A stretch of 33,878 nucleotides of DNA from Hellea sp. (GCA_028224375.1 JAOIVW010000028.1:1-33878); one strand, 5' to 3'; numbered from the stretch's first letter, positions 18,646 through 26,710 are shown. Made by a program: numbers and translations. The notes: a model not told the origin generated them from the sequence alone.

Positions 18646-19566
18646 CTACCCCGCCCGTTTCGCCGCTTCGATCGCCGCTATCTTATCCGCGTTCCCAATA
18701 AAGACCGCCGTTTTTTGATGGAGGTCGTTTACGGGGGCTTTTAGTAAGGATTGGTCGCCATCCGTGGAGGCGCCTCCCATGGCGTGGATGAGGAATGACA
18801 TGGGGATAGCTTCATAGACCAGACGTAAATGCCCGTTTTCATAGCCTTTGCGGTTCGCGCTTGGATAGGCAAAAATCCCGCCTTGCATTAAAAGGCGTTT
18901 TAGGTCTGAGACCATGGAGGCAAACCAGCGCATATTATGGGGCTTCACCGTTCCGCCCTTTGTATCCAGCAGCGAGAGGTAATGTTTTTGCAGCCACTCA
19001 TCCCAGACCAATTGGTTCGCGCCGTTTATCGCGAGCACGTCGGCGCTTGGCATGGGGTCGGGCAATGAGACGATATCCCATGTGCCGCCCACTTGGTCAA
19101 AGATGGCTTTATAGACATCCGGGCCATCGGCGAAATAGGCTTCCAGGTTCATCCCGAAAACAAAAAAACCGCCGCTAATGATATTCGCGCCGTTAAAGTC
19201 TTTCGCCTCATCCGCATTTTCAAACACGCCAAAAATCGCGCCTGACGGGATACCGATTAGAGCTGATTTAGAGCCGTCAAGCGGATCAAGCGCGATGGAG
19301 TACGGGCCGTCAGACAGCTTGCTTAATCCCGGACGTTCTTCGGAGACAACATAGCGAACATGTTTGTCTTGGCTGAGCGTTTTGAAAAAGGCTTCATCGG
19401 CGATGATATCTAGCTCAATTTGCTCATCACCTGACTCGTTACCGCTCGCCGCAAATTTAAGGCCTGCGCCTTTTTTAAGCTCACCGTAAATAGCTTGGCC
19501 GGCTTCGAATAAAGCGGCGTAAATACCGTTCAAATCAGGGTTTTGACTTTGAAAATTGAGAGACAT
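18646..19566 (-). CDS. fbp: Class I fructose-1,6-bisphosphatase
   Basis: The product is 306 residues. It hydrolyses fructose 1,6-bisphosphate to fructose 6-phosphate for gluconeogenesis and for supplying the pentose phosphate pathway. Metal-binding motifs are SEE (75-77) and DPLDGS (94-99). The sugar-phosphate site is visible in NMRWFASMVSDLKRLLMQGG and in GHLRLVYEAIPMSFLIHAMGG, followed by LHQKTAVFIGN near the end. Slightly shorter than the E. coli enzyme (332) but all core blocks are present. AAGG lies about 8 bases before ATG 19566. Functionally it pairs with the transketolase encoded at 26.7-28.7 kb, though they are not in one operon. Confidence 0.95.
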   Translation of the reverse strand: MSLNFQSQNPDLNGIYAALFEAGQAIYGELKKGAGLKFAASGNESGDEQIELDIIADEAFFKTLSQDKHVRYVVSEERPGLSKLSDGPYSIALDPLDGSKSALIGIPSGAIFGVFENADEAKDFNGANIISGGFFVFGMNLEAYFADGPDVYKAIFDQVGGTWDIVSLPDPMPSADVLAINGANQLVWDEWLQKHYLSLLDTKGGTVKPHNMRWFASMVSDLKRLLMQGGIFAYPSANRKGYENGHLRLVYEAIPMSFLIHAMGGASTDGDQSLLKAPVNDLHQKTAVFIGNADKIAAIEAAKRAG

Positions 19567-19732
19567 TGAGGAGCCTTTATCTGTGTTTGCAACGGATTAC
19601 GATATGTCGGCGACTATGCCAAGACTTAAAGGAACGGCGCGCGGGAAACGTCTATTATCGCTATTATCCACACCTAATGACAGCTGAGCGCCCCTGTGGC
19701 TGCGGGCGTTTCTTGCAAGGAGCGCGGCAATT

Positions 19733-19748
19733 TGGCACAACCATTGCA
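19733..19748 (+). promoter_or_regulatory. Sigma-54 (RpoN) -24/-12 promoter
   Basis: TGGCACAACCATTGCA contains GG and GC separated by exactly 10 bases and all the key bases of the RpoN consensus (TGGCAC N5 TTGCA). Transcription would begin near 19759, leaving a short leader before the hexad-repeat gene. RpoN promoters need an enhancer-binding activator; no activator site could be identified. Confidence 0.65.
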
Positions 19749-19787
19749 TGCAGCATAGACTGTGATTGTGGAAAAATGGTGATTGAT

Positions 19788-20603
19788 ATGAAATACTTAT
19801 TACAAAGTGGCGCGGTGTTATTGGGGCTCAGCCTCTCTGTGGCAGCGCCAGCAAATGCAAATAATTGCGGGGGATGTAATCCGTCCGTGGTAGAGCCTCA
19901 TTTCGTGACAGAGACGCATATGCGGCCCGTCACGACCCTCGAAAATATAACTGTCATGCAAGAGCATGTGGAAACACAGGCCGTGACAGTGAACGTCCCT
20001 GAAGTCGTAACCGAGACCCATACCGTCATGAAAGAAGTGACAACAGCTGAAGACGTCACGGTCATGAAGCCTGTGACGACGATGAAGCCTGAGACAACAA
20101 TGGTAAATGTCACGCAACAGCGCACTGTTACGAAGCAGCGCCCTATCACAAAAACGCGCGAAGTCACTGTCATGAAAGAAGTGAAGGTGATGAAACCCGT
20201 CACTGTCATGAAAGAGTTTATCGAATTGCAGCCATTTACGGAAGTAGAGACTTACACCGAAATGGAAGCATATAATGACATCGAGCATTTCACGACGACT
20301 GAAGCGCAAACAACAATGGTCCAGCATACGGAAATGGTCCCGCATACTGAAACGCAATATAGCACGACATTGGTGCCTGAACAGCAGACAAGCTCGCACA
20401 CTGTGATGCGCCCAACGACGGAATATGTTGAGCATACGGTCATGCGCCCTGTGACAGTGCAGCAAGAGACAACAACGCTCGTGCCTGAAACGCATACGCA
20501 CCAGATTAATGTGGTGCGCCCTGTCGTGTCCGTGCCTTACCCTGTCCCCGTACCAGTCGCCGTCCCCGTGACGTGCCAAAGGGTGAAAAAGAGACGCTGT
20601 TAA
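19788..20603 (+). CDS. Exported hexapeptide-repeat (T-x-M-K/R-P) protein, function unknown
   Basis: The product is 271 residues with signal peptide MKYLLQSGAVLLGLSLSVAAPANA (written here as MKYLLQSG...APANA), cleaved after about residue 24, then NNCGGCN. From about residue 41 the mature protein is an unbroken run of about 36 six-residue units with loose consensus [V/H/F/I]-T-x-[M/V/L]-[K/R/V/E]-[P/E], for example VTVMKP, VTTMKP, VTVMKE, HTVMRP. Units in the first half are basic, units 18-25 acidic (FTEVET, YTEMEA), and later units basic again. It ends in Pro-Val repeats (VPYPVPVPVAVPV), Cys, and RVKKRRC. The start is chosen for GGTGA five bases upstream and the signal peptide. It is not a left-handed beta-helix hexad (no LIV-G pattern). 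No family is recognised. Confidence 0.85.
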   Translation: MKYLLQSGAVLLGLSLSVAAPANANNCGGCNPSVVEPHFVTETHMRPVTTLENITVMQEHVETQAVTVNVPEVVTETHTVMKEVTTAEDVTVMKPVTTMKPETTMVNVTQQRTVTKQRPITKTREVTVMKEVKVMKPVTVMKEFIELQPFTEVETYTEMEAYNDIEHFTTTEAQTTMVQHTEMVPHTETQYSTTLVPEQQTSSHTVMRPTTEYVEHTVMRPVTVQQETTTLVPETHTHQINVVRPVVSVPYPVPVPVAVPVTCQRVKKRRC

Positions 20604-20668
20604 TAGCGCTTATTTAGAAGCGCGGGCCTATAGGGGTCCGCGTATCTGTTTTTAATTTTAGCCTGCCG
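20604..20668 (+). repeat. Dispersed repeat family B, copy 1, with terminator-like hairpin
   Basis: Begins directly after the stop codon of the hexad protein: TAGCGCTTATTTAGAAGCGC, then a stem CGCGG (20621-20625) / CCGCG (20638-20642) extended inside by CC/GG, and a T-rich tail. It aligns over about 60 bp with 22778-22838. It probably works as the terminator of the hexad gene. Confidence 0.7.
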
Positions 20669-20757
20669 CGCTGATGACCCAGAGTTGTAAAGCGGCATAA
20701 AATCAGTTAGTCCATATTTATAGCCATATTTTCCGGCTAATAATTTGGGAGAACTCT

Positions 20758-21972
20758 ATGAGATATTTAAGACCAAGCAGCGGATTAAAATCATATTTTA
20801 TTCTCCCAGGGCTCTTAATATCTACACTCGCTTTACCCCAGACGGCATTTGCCAAAACTATTCGAGACAATGGCGCGGTATCGCAGACCCTAGAAACGTC
20901 AGCACTCACCCATACGCAAAAAGACATTTCAGACATATTCAAACCAAATCCTAGTGATAATACACATCTTGATTTTCAAATTTGGTCTGATTGGTTAGTG
21001 GCTAATGTCTTCTTTATGGGGCCAAGCCGTAGAGTCTTGTCAAAATCTCGTTTGTCACCATCTGCCCGAGTTTCCGGATCGCGCTTCATCCAAGGACACC
21101 GCAGCCGGAATATATTTGAAGGCAATAAAGTGCCTTACGGTACGCTACATCCAGACCACAAAGCCTTTTTAGCGGACTATCAGGCAGACCTCGAAACATT
21201 GTCTACGACGCTAGACATTACAACACTCTCCCGAAATGATCAGCTTGCCTATTGGTTCAATCTGCACAATGTCGCGCTTATCAATAATATTGCCGCGAAG
21301 TCCCTTATTCGGCGGCCAAATCGGATAACGCCTATCAAAGGCAGCTCCGAGACGTTGCAGGATGCAAAAATTGTCACGGTCGCAGGGCATAAGCTTTCAC
21401 TCAGAGATATAAGAGAGAAGATCGTTTACCCCAATTGGCAAGACTCGGTTGTTATTTACGGCTTTCACACAGGTGTGCTTGGAAGCCCCAATATTTCCAT
21501 TACGGCTTTTGACGCGGAGAATGTGCGATCAATTTTAGAATATAATGCTGGAGAGTTCACGAATTCTCTGCGGGGATATAGAGAGGGTAAAATTTCATCG
21601 CTCTATAAAGAGGTTTCACCCTATTTTTTTGATAATGATGAAGCCGAAATCCGTGCCCATTTTAAACGGTTTCAACGCCCAGAATTATTCGCAGAATTAT
21701 CATCATATGAAGAGCTGAAGTGGCAAAAACCCAATAATGAAGTTGCTGATTTAGCGGGCGGAGCACGACGGTTTGCGGCCAGAAATGTTTTCACAAGCAG
21801 CCTACAAGAGTGGACAACATTTGATCTGCCCTATGTCAGAGCCTTTGCTATTGCCCAAGCTGAGAATTTGATGAATGCCCGCGAAAAAGGGTGGCTCCCC
21901 CCAAGAGGTGTCGTCACAATCGAAGAGATAGAAACCTCGACTGACTTTTCCAGCAACCCGGAAGTCAGGTAA
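20758..21972 (+). CDS. Exported DUF547 protein
   Basis: The product is 404 residues with an N-terminal signal peptide (hydrophobic about 12-30, ending ALPQTAFA). The DUF547 core lies at about 135-270: a helical region, NDQLAYWFNLHNVALINNIA (the family's 'N..QLAFWINLYNA' block), then IREKIVYP and FHTGVLGSPNI. DUF547 is a papain-like-fold relative found in exported bacterial proteins and plant proteins; its activity is not established. GGGAGA lies 7 bases before ATG 20758. The phosphatase gene starts 8 bp after its stop, so the two probably share a transcript and both act in the envelope. Confidence 0.85.
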   Translation: MRYLRPSSGLKSYFILPGLLISTLALPQTAFAKTIRDNGAVSQTLETSALTHTQKDISDIFKPNPSDNTHLDFQIWSDWLVANVFFMGPSRRVLSKSRLSPSARVSGSRFIQGHRSRNIFEGNKVPYGTLHPDHKAFLADYQADLETLSTTLDITTLSRNDQLAYWFNLHNVALINNIAAKSLIRRPNRITPIKGSSETLQDAKIVTVAGHKLSLRDIREKIVYPNWQDSVVIYGFHTGVLGSPNISITAFDAENVRSILEYNAGEFTNSLRGYREGKISSLYKEVSPYFFDNDEAEIRAHFKRFQRPELFAELSSYEELKWQKPNNEVADLAGGARRFAARNVFTSSLQEWTTFDLPYVRAFAIAQAENLMNAREKGWLPPRGVVTIEEIETSTDFSSNPEVR

Positions 21973-21979
21973 TCAAGCT

Positions 21980-22705
21980 TTGTGTGTGGTATCTCATGCA
22001 AAGACACTGGCTATATCACTTGGCCTGCTGGTCTCACTCGCAGCGTGTACAACAGTTTCCCCGCCGAGCGGCAATGTTTTAAAACCTAATACCGCGTGGG
22101 TTTACAGCTCGAAAGGGTGGGCGGACGAAGCAAAAACTGTCTATGTCAGCGCCGCAGATTATGTAACGGAAAAACATGTAGAATATTTGCCTGAGAGTTG
22201 GGCCGTTATTATGGACCTTGATGAGACGGTACTTAATAATGTCATTTACCAAGTCGAAAGAGAGCAGCGAGGGGAAGCGTATAGCGCTGAGAGTTGGTAT
22301 GAATGGACGCAAAAAGAAAATGCAACATTAGTTCCGGGCGCGCGGGAGTTTATCAAAACCGTCAATGATTTAGGCGGGCATGTCGCATTCGTAACAAACC
22401 GGAGCGATAAAGAGCAGCTGGCTACAGAAAATAACCTTTCGAAGTTGAATTTAAAACGCAATACAGATTTTCGAATTTTGCTCACCCGAGCCTCCCCCAA
22501 GGGCGAGCGAGATAAATCAGACCGGTTTGAAATAGTCCCCGAACTTTTGGAAGTTCAAGGATATCCTAACGTCAAAACAATTGCCTTTATTGGCGATAAT
22601 ATTGGTGATCAGCCAAACACAATAGGGGATTACAGATTTTTCTGTATAGACCAAGGCGCTATGTATGGGGAACCCTGCGCGAAGGTGCCCGGGCCGGGAG
22701 AGTAG
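21980..22705 (+). CDS. HAD-superfamily class C acid phosphatase, lipoprotein e(P4) type
   Basis: About 241 residues from TTG 21980. No in-frame ATG exists before the signal sequence; AGG (21967-21969) lies about 10 bases upstream of this TTG, and GTG 21986 is the alternative. The signal HAKTLAISLGLLVSLAAC ends in a lipobox with Cys23. HAD motifs: DLDET (Asp79, Asp81), FVTNRSDKEQ, and IAFIGDNIGD with acidic residues for magnesium. e(P4)-like enzymes remove phosphate from nucleotides and other monoesters outside the inner membrane, for nucleoside or NAD-precursor salvage. It lies 8 bp after the DUF547 gene. The weak start suggests low or coupled translation. Confidence 0.85.
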   Translation: MCVVSHAKTLAISLGLLVSLAACTTVSPPSGNVLKPNTAWVYSSKGWADEAKTVYVSAADYVTEKHVEYLPESWAVIMDLDETVLNNVIYQVEREQRGEAYSAESWYEWTQKENATLVPGAREFIKTVNDLGGHVAFVTNRSDKEQLATENNLSKLNLKRNTDFRILLTRASPKGERDKSDRFEIVPELLEVQGYPNVKTIAFIGDNIGDQPNTIGDYRFFCIDQGAMYGEPCAKVPGPGE

Positions 22706-22777
22706 AAGTGCCGTGTGCCGTCCTTGTCTCGATAGCTTGTTCCCGTTTATTGTAAACAGGCAAAAACGAAATGCTAT

Positions 22778-22838
22778 TAGAGCGGTTATTTAAGAGCGCG
22801 AGCCTTTAGGGTTCCGCGTTTTTCGGTTTTAACCTGCG
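22778..22838 (+). repeat. Dispersed repeat family B, copy 2
   Basis: TAGAGCGGTTATTTAAGAGC, then GCGAGCCTTTAGGG, TTCCGCG and a T-run. Same order of blocks as copy 1 at 20604-20668. The CGCG/CGCG stem is shorter but is followed by TTTTT, so it may terminate the DUF547-phosphatase transcript. Confidence 0.7.
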
Positions 22839-22909
22839 GTGCAGTAGGGTGATATGGGGGCAAACCGGACCTCAGCGGGTGTCTCAGTTGAAGAAAATAC
22901 AGCTGAAGT

Positions 22910-22973
22910 CTCAAACATTACCATTACCAGCCGCTGCTATGGGGCTTCGGTTTCAAGCGATTTTAGGACCCTC
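22910..22973 (+). repeat. Dispersed repeat family A, copy 4 (variant)
   Basis: CTCAAACATTACC with an extra ATTACC, then CAGCCGCTGCTATG, an inserted block of about 12 bases, and AAGCGATTTTAGGACCCTC. The 3' half is the best match to the inferred consensus. The duplicated ATTACC looks like slippage. Confidence 0.7.
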
Positions 22974-23096
22974 GCCAGAGAACTCTCGGAGCGCATTACA
23001 ATCTTTTGACGGCGTGATGAAAGTCACAGACTCATAAGCCCAAGCTTTCATATGTCATTTTATGAACTTTTAGATTTCATCTCTGGAGACTTTACA

Positions 23097-26000
23097 ATGA
23101 AACTTCAATTCCAAGACAGTTTTAAAAGGGTAGTGTTTTTCTTAATTTCTACACTGGTTACGTCTATAGCTCTTGTTGGGTGTATAACTTTCAATCTTCC
23201 TGATCCTTATACGGGAAATGGTACTATACATTTAATTGAGCCTAGCGATCCAACCGTGTCGACAGACCTTGACCCGACCTTCACGTTTTACAGATCAGCA
23301 ACTGCAAATATTCCAGCGGCGAGCTGCGCTACCAGCCAACCGGGGGAAATGGCAGTAATTATTATTCACGAAACTGCGAACGCTACGACGATGGCGACAT
23401 CAATTGCAGCTGGCACGACGGTGCATTCTCAAATAATTGAACTTCCAGATGATTGCATTTTTGAAATCAATCTGACTGATTTTGAACCAGATTTGTACAA
23501 GTCATATGCCTGGACTGTCGTTTCTGAACTTACTACGCCCATTGAAAGTGATACAAACTGGAGTCGCCTGATTTTCTCCGAATATGAGATAAATCTCAAT
23601 AGCCTGCCAAGCACATCAACTAACGAGGAATGTCTCAAAGGCGGTTTAATCAATGACCCGACATTTCAGGCGGAAAGTGCATCATGGATTCGCACTGACC
23701 GTATGTTGATGGTTGGTGGGGCTTTGGCCCCCGACCTTCTAAATGGACATAATGACGCTGGTGCGATTTCAGTAAACCAGAACACGCCTGTATTAATGAC
23801 GGAACTTGTCACCCCAATGGTTGCGAGCCAACCATATGATTTTGAACTTTCAATCAAGGTTGAAAGCGTAACTGATCAAATTAGTCTACGTTTGTGGGGA
23901 ATTACGAGTCCTATAACACCTGTAGACGGCCTGATTCCATCAGCAACAGTACAGCTTCTGGAAGAAACCGCTCCGTTCGATCCTATTACAGGCAGTTGGG
24001 TGAGACACTCTTTCCGCGGTTTTACACCGAGCAGAGAATTTGTGTCTATTGCCATTGAGATTGTTCAGAGCGCGGGGACTTTTCAGGCCGCTGTGGACAA
24101 AGTGGGTCTCTGCAACAAGATCAAGGGCTCCCCATGTGATCAGTCATTAGATATGGCTGAATATTTGCCACAAAGCGTCACTCTTCCTACTGGTGTGTCT
24201 TATCCTGCCAGCTCAGAGGAAACAGTCGTGACGACTGATTTTGGGGCCGTTGGAAACCTCTATCCAAACGAAGATATGACAACGATTAACTGGTTGGAAA
24301 ACCATATTGGTGAAGAGGATGCGTTGGGCACTGGCCCAATGCAGTGTAATTCAATCGGAGAGCGGGACTGGAGAGATGTTCCGCCTCCTGTAGGTTTCGA
24401 TGAAGAGCGCGAGCTTAAATTTGATGCTTTTTTCGAAGAACTAGAAACTTGGCTTTCTAAGCAAAATATAGAAGAGACCCCTCCAGTGCAGCCGGCCCCA
24501 CGACCTGTGCCCACACCGCCAGCGAACGCGTCAGCTGGCCCTGCGTGTGAGGCTAATCTCGACCCTAGCCTTCCTTACGGTGGACGGGACATAGTCTATG
24601 TACATGGGCTTATCACACCGCACCTCCTCGACTCATATAGTCTAAATCAGAAGTTTGCAGGCAAGTGGTTTGATCAACCTGAGGACTTTTATAGTGGGGG
24701 CGCATATGACAAATGGATCAAAGGTGGTTCGGCAGATGGCCGAGGGTATTGGAATAACCATATCGTACAACAACTCGGGGATTTGGAAAATCCGACCAAT
24801 GGCTATCTAATCGTGAATTATGCGACAACCGAACGATTAAACGTTGGTATGCATGCCGTTGCCACGCAGATCGCCGATGCCAGAGATGGTAACAATCGTG
24901 GTTACATAAATAGTCAACGGGATGCTGACGCGATTATTCAGACTGGCCAAAACCCCGAGGAAGTTAATTGTTTTGGCCAGAACGGTATTGTTATCGTATC
25001 GCATTCGACAGGTGGCCTTCTAACAAGCGCGATGCTGGCGACGAGCGAAATGTCAAGAGGTCCGGTTCTTGACCCGCGAACAATTCTGGCCCGCGCAATA
25101 TATAGATCTGATCTAGGCTGGCTATCGGATCTCACGGCTCTGCATGTCAGCATTGATGGCGCACAAGTCGGATCTCCTCTTGCTCCAGCGGGCATCAAAA
25201 CAATGTTGCTTACAACACCCGCCAATACGCCTATTTCTGTATTTCAAATGTTTAACGATGGCAGTGGATTGCAGCCAGCGATTAATCCCTTTTCAAGTAT
25301 CTTGGTCGACCTCACGCCCGCTTATGCTTCAACGCATTGGGTTCCTCTTTATCGTTTCGCATCTGTTCCGACTGTCAACTTGATAGGCTCAACTCCTGGC
25401 CTTGCTGCCGGAGACAGGGCCAGTTTTGACCATGTTGTAGGTCAGTTATTAGCTCGTGGGTTTGATGATGGAGTTAATCCGACAATTAGCCAACAGGCAA
25501 TCCAACTTCCTCATCATGAGGCCCCGTTTTATCGTAGTACACTACGAATCGGAAGCCGTTGGGATTTCGGAACGCCTATTCCTAAGGCGTGGTCGATGGC
25601 TCGTCAGGGCTCAAGAACATCACCTCTAGGTTTTCCGAGGTACTTTGTACATCCAGCATTAGCGCCATCTGGTATGATTCAGTCACGGGGGGTTGCGCAA
25701 CTGCCTTCTAATAATCGCTTCGCGGCTAACCATTATCCGCTAATACAGTCTACATCATCACACTATGATCCAGGGACAAAGATGATTGACCCGGCGGAAA
25801 AAGATTATGCTCAAGTTTGGTTTGATATAAATAATTGGGAGGAAACGGGCGTTATTCTACATGATGACCTCATTAATCTCGGGATCGTCGAGCCGGATTT
25901 CCTTGCTGACTTACAAAGGCAAACTCGCCGCCAACTTGTTATACCTATCCCCTATCCATGTGGCATCACTTTTAATGCTTGGAGCCAATTCTCAATAGAC

Positions 26001-26108
26001 TGGTGCCAGTTCGAGCTAGTTATCTGGCGTAGAAATTACCTACTACTAAACGATGGCGGTCAATCGCAAAGTGATCTGGATTACGTGTATAATTACGTGC
26101 TTCGATAA
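23097..26108 (+). CDS. Large lipoprotein with lipase-like alpha/beta-hydrolase domain
   Basis: The product is 1003 residues from ATG 23097 (GGAG about 10 bases upstream). The signal peptide ends in ALVGC, a lipobox, so it is a lipid-anchored envelope protein. An N-terminal Ig-like region (about 35-160) is followed by a jelly-roll, carbohydrate-binding-like region (about 175-345), a Pro-rich linker (PPVQPAPRPVPTPP), and a hydrolase core. The core has VYVHGL (500-505, oxyanion strand), the nucleophile elbow SHSTGG (Ser637), DGAQVGSPLAPAG resembling the lipase 'P..GSPLA' block, and FDHVV (His779) as a candidate catalytic His. The elbow starts with Ser rather than the usual Gly. The last 200 residues are unassigned. 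Substrate may be a lipid, polyester or other ester. Confidence 0.75.
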   Translation: MKLQFQDSFKRVVFFLISTLVTSIALVGCITFNLPDPYTGNGTIHLIEPSDPTVSTDLDPTFTFYRSATANIPAASCATSQPGEMAVIIIHETANATTMATSIAAGTTVHSQIIELPDDCIFEINLTDFEPDLYKSYAWTVVSELTTPIESDTNWSRLIFSEYEINLNSLPSTSTNEECLKGGLINDPTFQAESASWIRTDRMLMVGGALAPDLLNGHNDAGAISVNQNTPVLMTELVTPMVASQPYDFELSIKVESVTDQISLRLWGITSPITPVDGLIPSATVQLLEETAPFDPITGSWVRHSFRGFTPSREFVSIAIEIVQSAGTFQAAVDKVGLCNKIKGSPCDQSLDMAEYLPQSVTLPTGVSYPASSEETVVTTDFGAVGNLYPNEDMTTINWLENHIGEEDALGTGPMQCNSIGERDWRDVPPPVGFDEERELKFDAFFEELETWLSKQNIEETPPVQPAPRPVPTPPANASAGPACEANLDPSLPYGGRDIVYVHGLITPHLLDSYSLNQKFAGKWFDQPEDFYSGGAYDKWIKGGSADGRGYWNNHIVQQLGDLENPTNGYLIVNYATTERLNVGMHAVATQIADARDGNNRGYINSQRDADAIIQTGQNPEEVNCFGQNGIVIVSHSTGGLLTSAMLATSEMSRGPVLDPRTILARAIYRSDLGWLSDLTALHVSIDGAQVGSPLAPAGIKTMLLTTPANTPISVFQMFNDGSGLQPAINPFSSILVDLTPAYASTHWVPLYRFASVPTVNLIGSTPGLAAGDRASFDHVVGQLLARGFDDGVNPTISQQAIQLPHHEAPFYRSTLRIGSRWDFGTPIPKAWSMARQGSRTSPLGFPRYFVHPALAPSGMIQSRGVAQLPSNNRFAANHYPLIQSTSSHYDPGTKMIDPAEKDYAQVWFDINNWEETGVILHDDLINLGIVEPDFLADLQRQTRRQLVIPIPYPCGITFNAWSQFSIDWCQFELVIWRRNYLLLNDGGQSQSDLDYVYNYVLR

Positions 26109-26266
26109 AGATTAGTCACCGAGCAATTACCTGGGGTCACCTCTATACGAAATTGAGGTGAGTCCAGGCTTTTTAATGTCAATCAATCCGCCCAGAGTGT
26201 TAGCTATAATCTACGAACCAAAAACAGACGAGTGTCTTATTTTGGGGTCGGTTTTAAGCGACTGAG

Positions 26267-26288
26267 CTAACGTCTGCAATGAGGATTA
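26267..26288 (+). repeat. Dispersed motif family C, copy 1
   Basis: CTAACGTCTGCAATGAGGAT is the core. It matches the minus strand of 32545-32566 at 18 of 22 positions. It lies in the 188 bp gap (26109-26296) between the lipase-like gene and the DUF442 gene, which otherwise holds nothing recognisable. Confidence 0.55.
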
Positions 26289-26296
26289 ACGCACAG

Positions 26297-26710
26297 CTAA
26301 GAAATACGAGCCTCAAGCGGCCCTCTAATCTGCTCTAAATTATATCCCGCCGCGCTCACGCCGTTCATCACCCCGTCTACACCCAGCTTATCGACATGGG
26401 CGAAGGCCCAGAGGGCGGCGCTTCTGGTTCCGCTGGCGCAGAAGGCTACGATGGGTCTAGGCAGGTTGGCATAAGCCGTTTGCGATGCCTCTATCAGGCC
26501 GGGTGTTAGGCCGCCTGCCATAGGGATGTGGTGGTAATCCACGCCGAGCTCTTGCGCGGTTTTTTCTAGCTCTTCGGAAAGAGGCTGCATTGGCCCTTCC
26601 ATATCGGGGCGGTTATTAATGAAGCTCATCACCCCCTGCTCGGCCAAAGCTTGCATCTGGGCGGCTAAGAGCTGCCCCGTGACGAATACATCTCCCGGAA
26701 GTTCTTTCAT
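26297..26710 (-). CDS. DUF442 / TIGR01244 rhodanese-like phosphatase or sulfurtransferase
   Basis: The product is 137 residues. The family pattern is visible: VTGQL near the N-terminus, INNRPD.E (31-38), YHHIPM (59-64) and the catalytic loop FCASGTRSA (Cys91, Arg96), which combines dual-specificity-phosphatase topology with a rhodanese-type loop. Related domains occur N-terminal to the Blh/persulfide dioxygenase-like hydrolases of alphaproteobacteria; here it stands alone. It starts 6 bp after the transketolase stop on the same strand, so it is probably translated from the tkt transcript. Cys-based chemistry is expected; whether the substrate is a phosphoprotein or a persulfide is unknown. 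Confidence 0.82.
   Translation of the reverse strand: MKELPGDVFVTGQLLAAQMQALAEQGVMSFINNRPDMEGPMQPLSEELEKTAQELGVDYHHIPMAGGLTPGLIEASQTAYANLPRPIVAFCASGTRSAALWAFAHVDKLGVDGVMNGVSAAGYNLEQIRGPLEARIS

Larger units (their letters stand above)
22706..23096. other. 391 bp repeat-rich intergenic stretch, no gene
   Basis: No credible open frame. It holds a short inverted repeat (CCGTTTA / TAAACAG around 22743-22759), family B copy 2 (22778-22838) and family A copy 4 (22910-22973). The ribosome site GGAG (23083-23086) of the lipase-like gene lies at its end. Both repeat families meeting here suggests an insertion-tolerant gap. Confidence 0.65.

Noticed and set aside
19566..19787. In-frame upstream extension of the hexad-repeat protein
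   Set aside because: The extension would precede a clear signal peptide and would span the sigma-54 promoter and the fbp start region, so ATG 19788 is preferred.
19818..20579. 253-codon open frame antisense to the hexad-repeat gene
   Set aside because: Its His/Arg/Phe-rich periodic sequence is the complement of the 18 bp repeat; the sense frame has signal peptide, promoter and ribosome site.
19788..20603. 18 bp DNA periodicity considered as a CRISPR-like or satellite array
   Set aside because: The repeats are protein-level and degenerate at DNA level, without spacers, inside one open frame with a signal peptide.
17216..22973. Family A repeats considered as a CRISPR array
   Set aside because: Spacing is irregular (about 0.3 to 4.3 kb) with genes between copies, and no cas genes are present.
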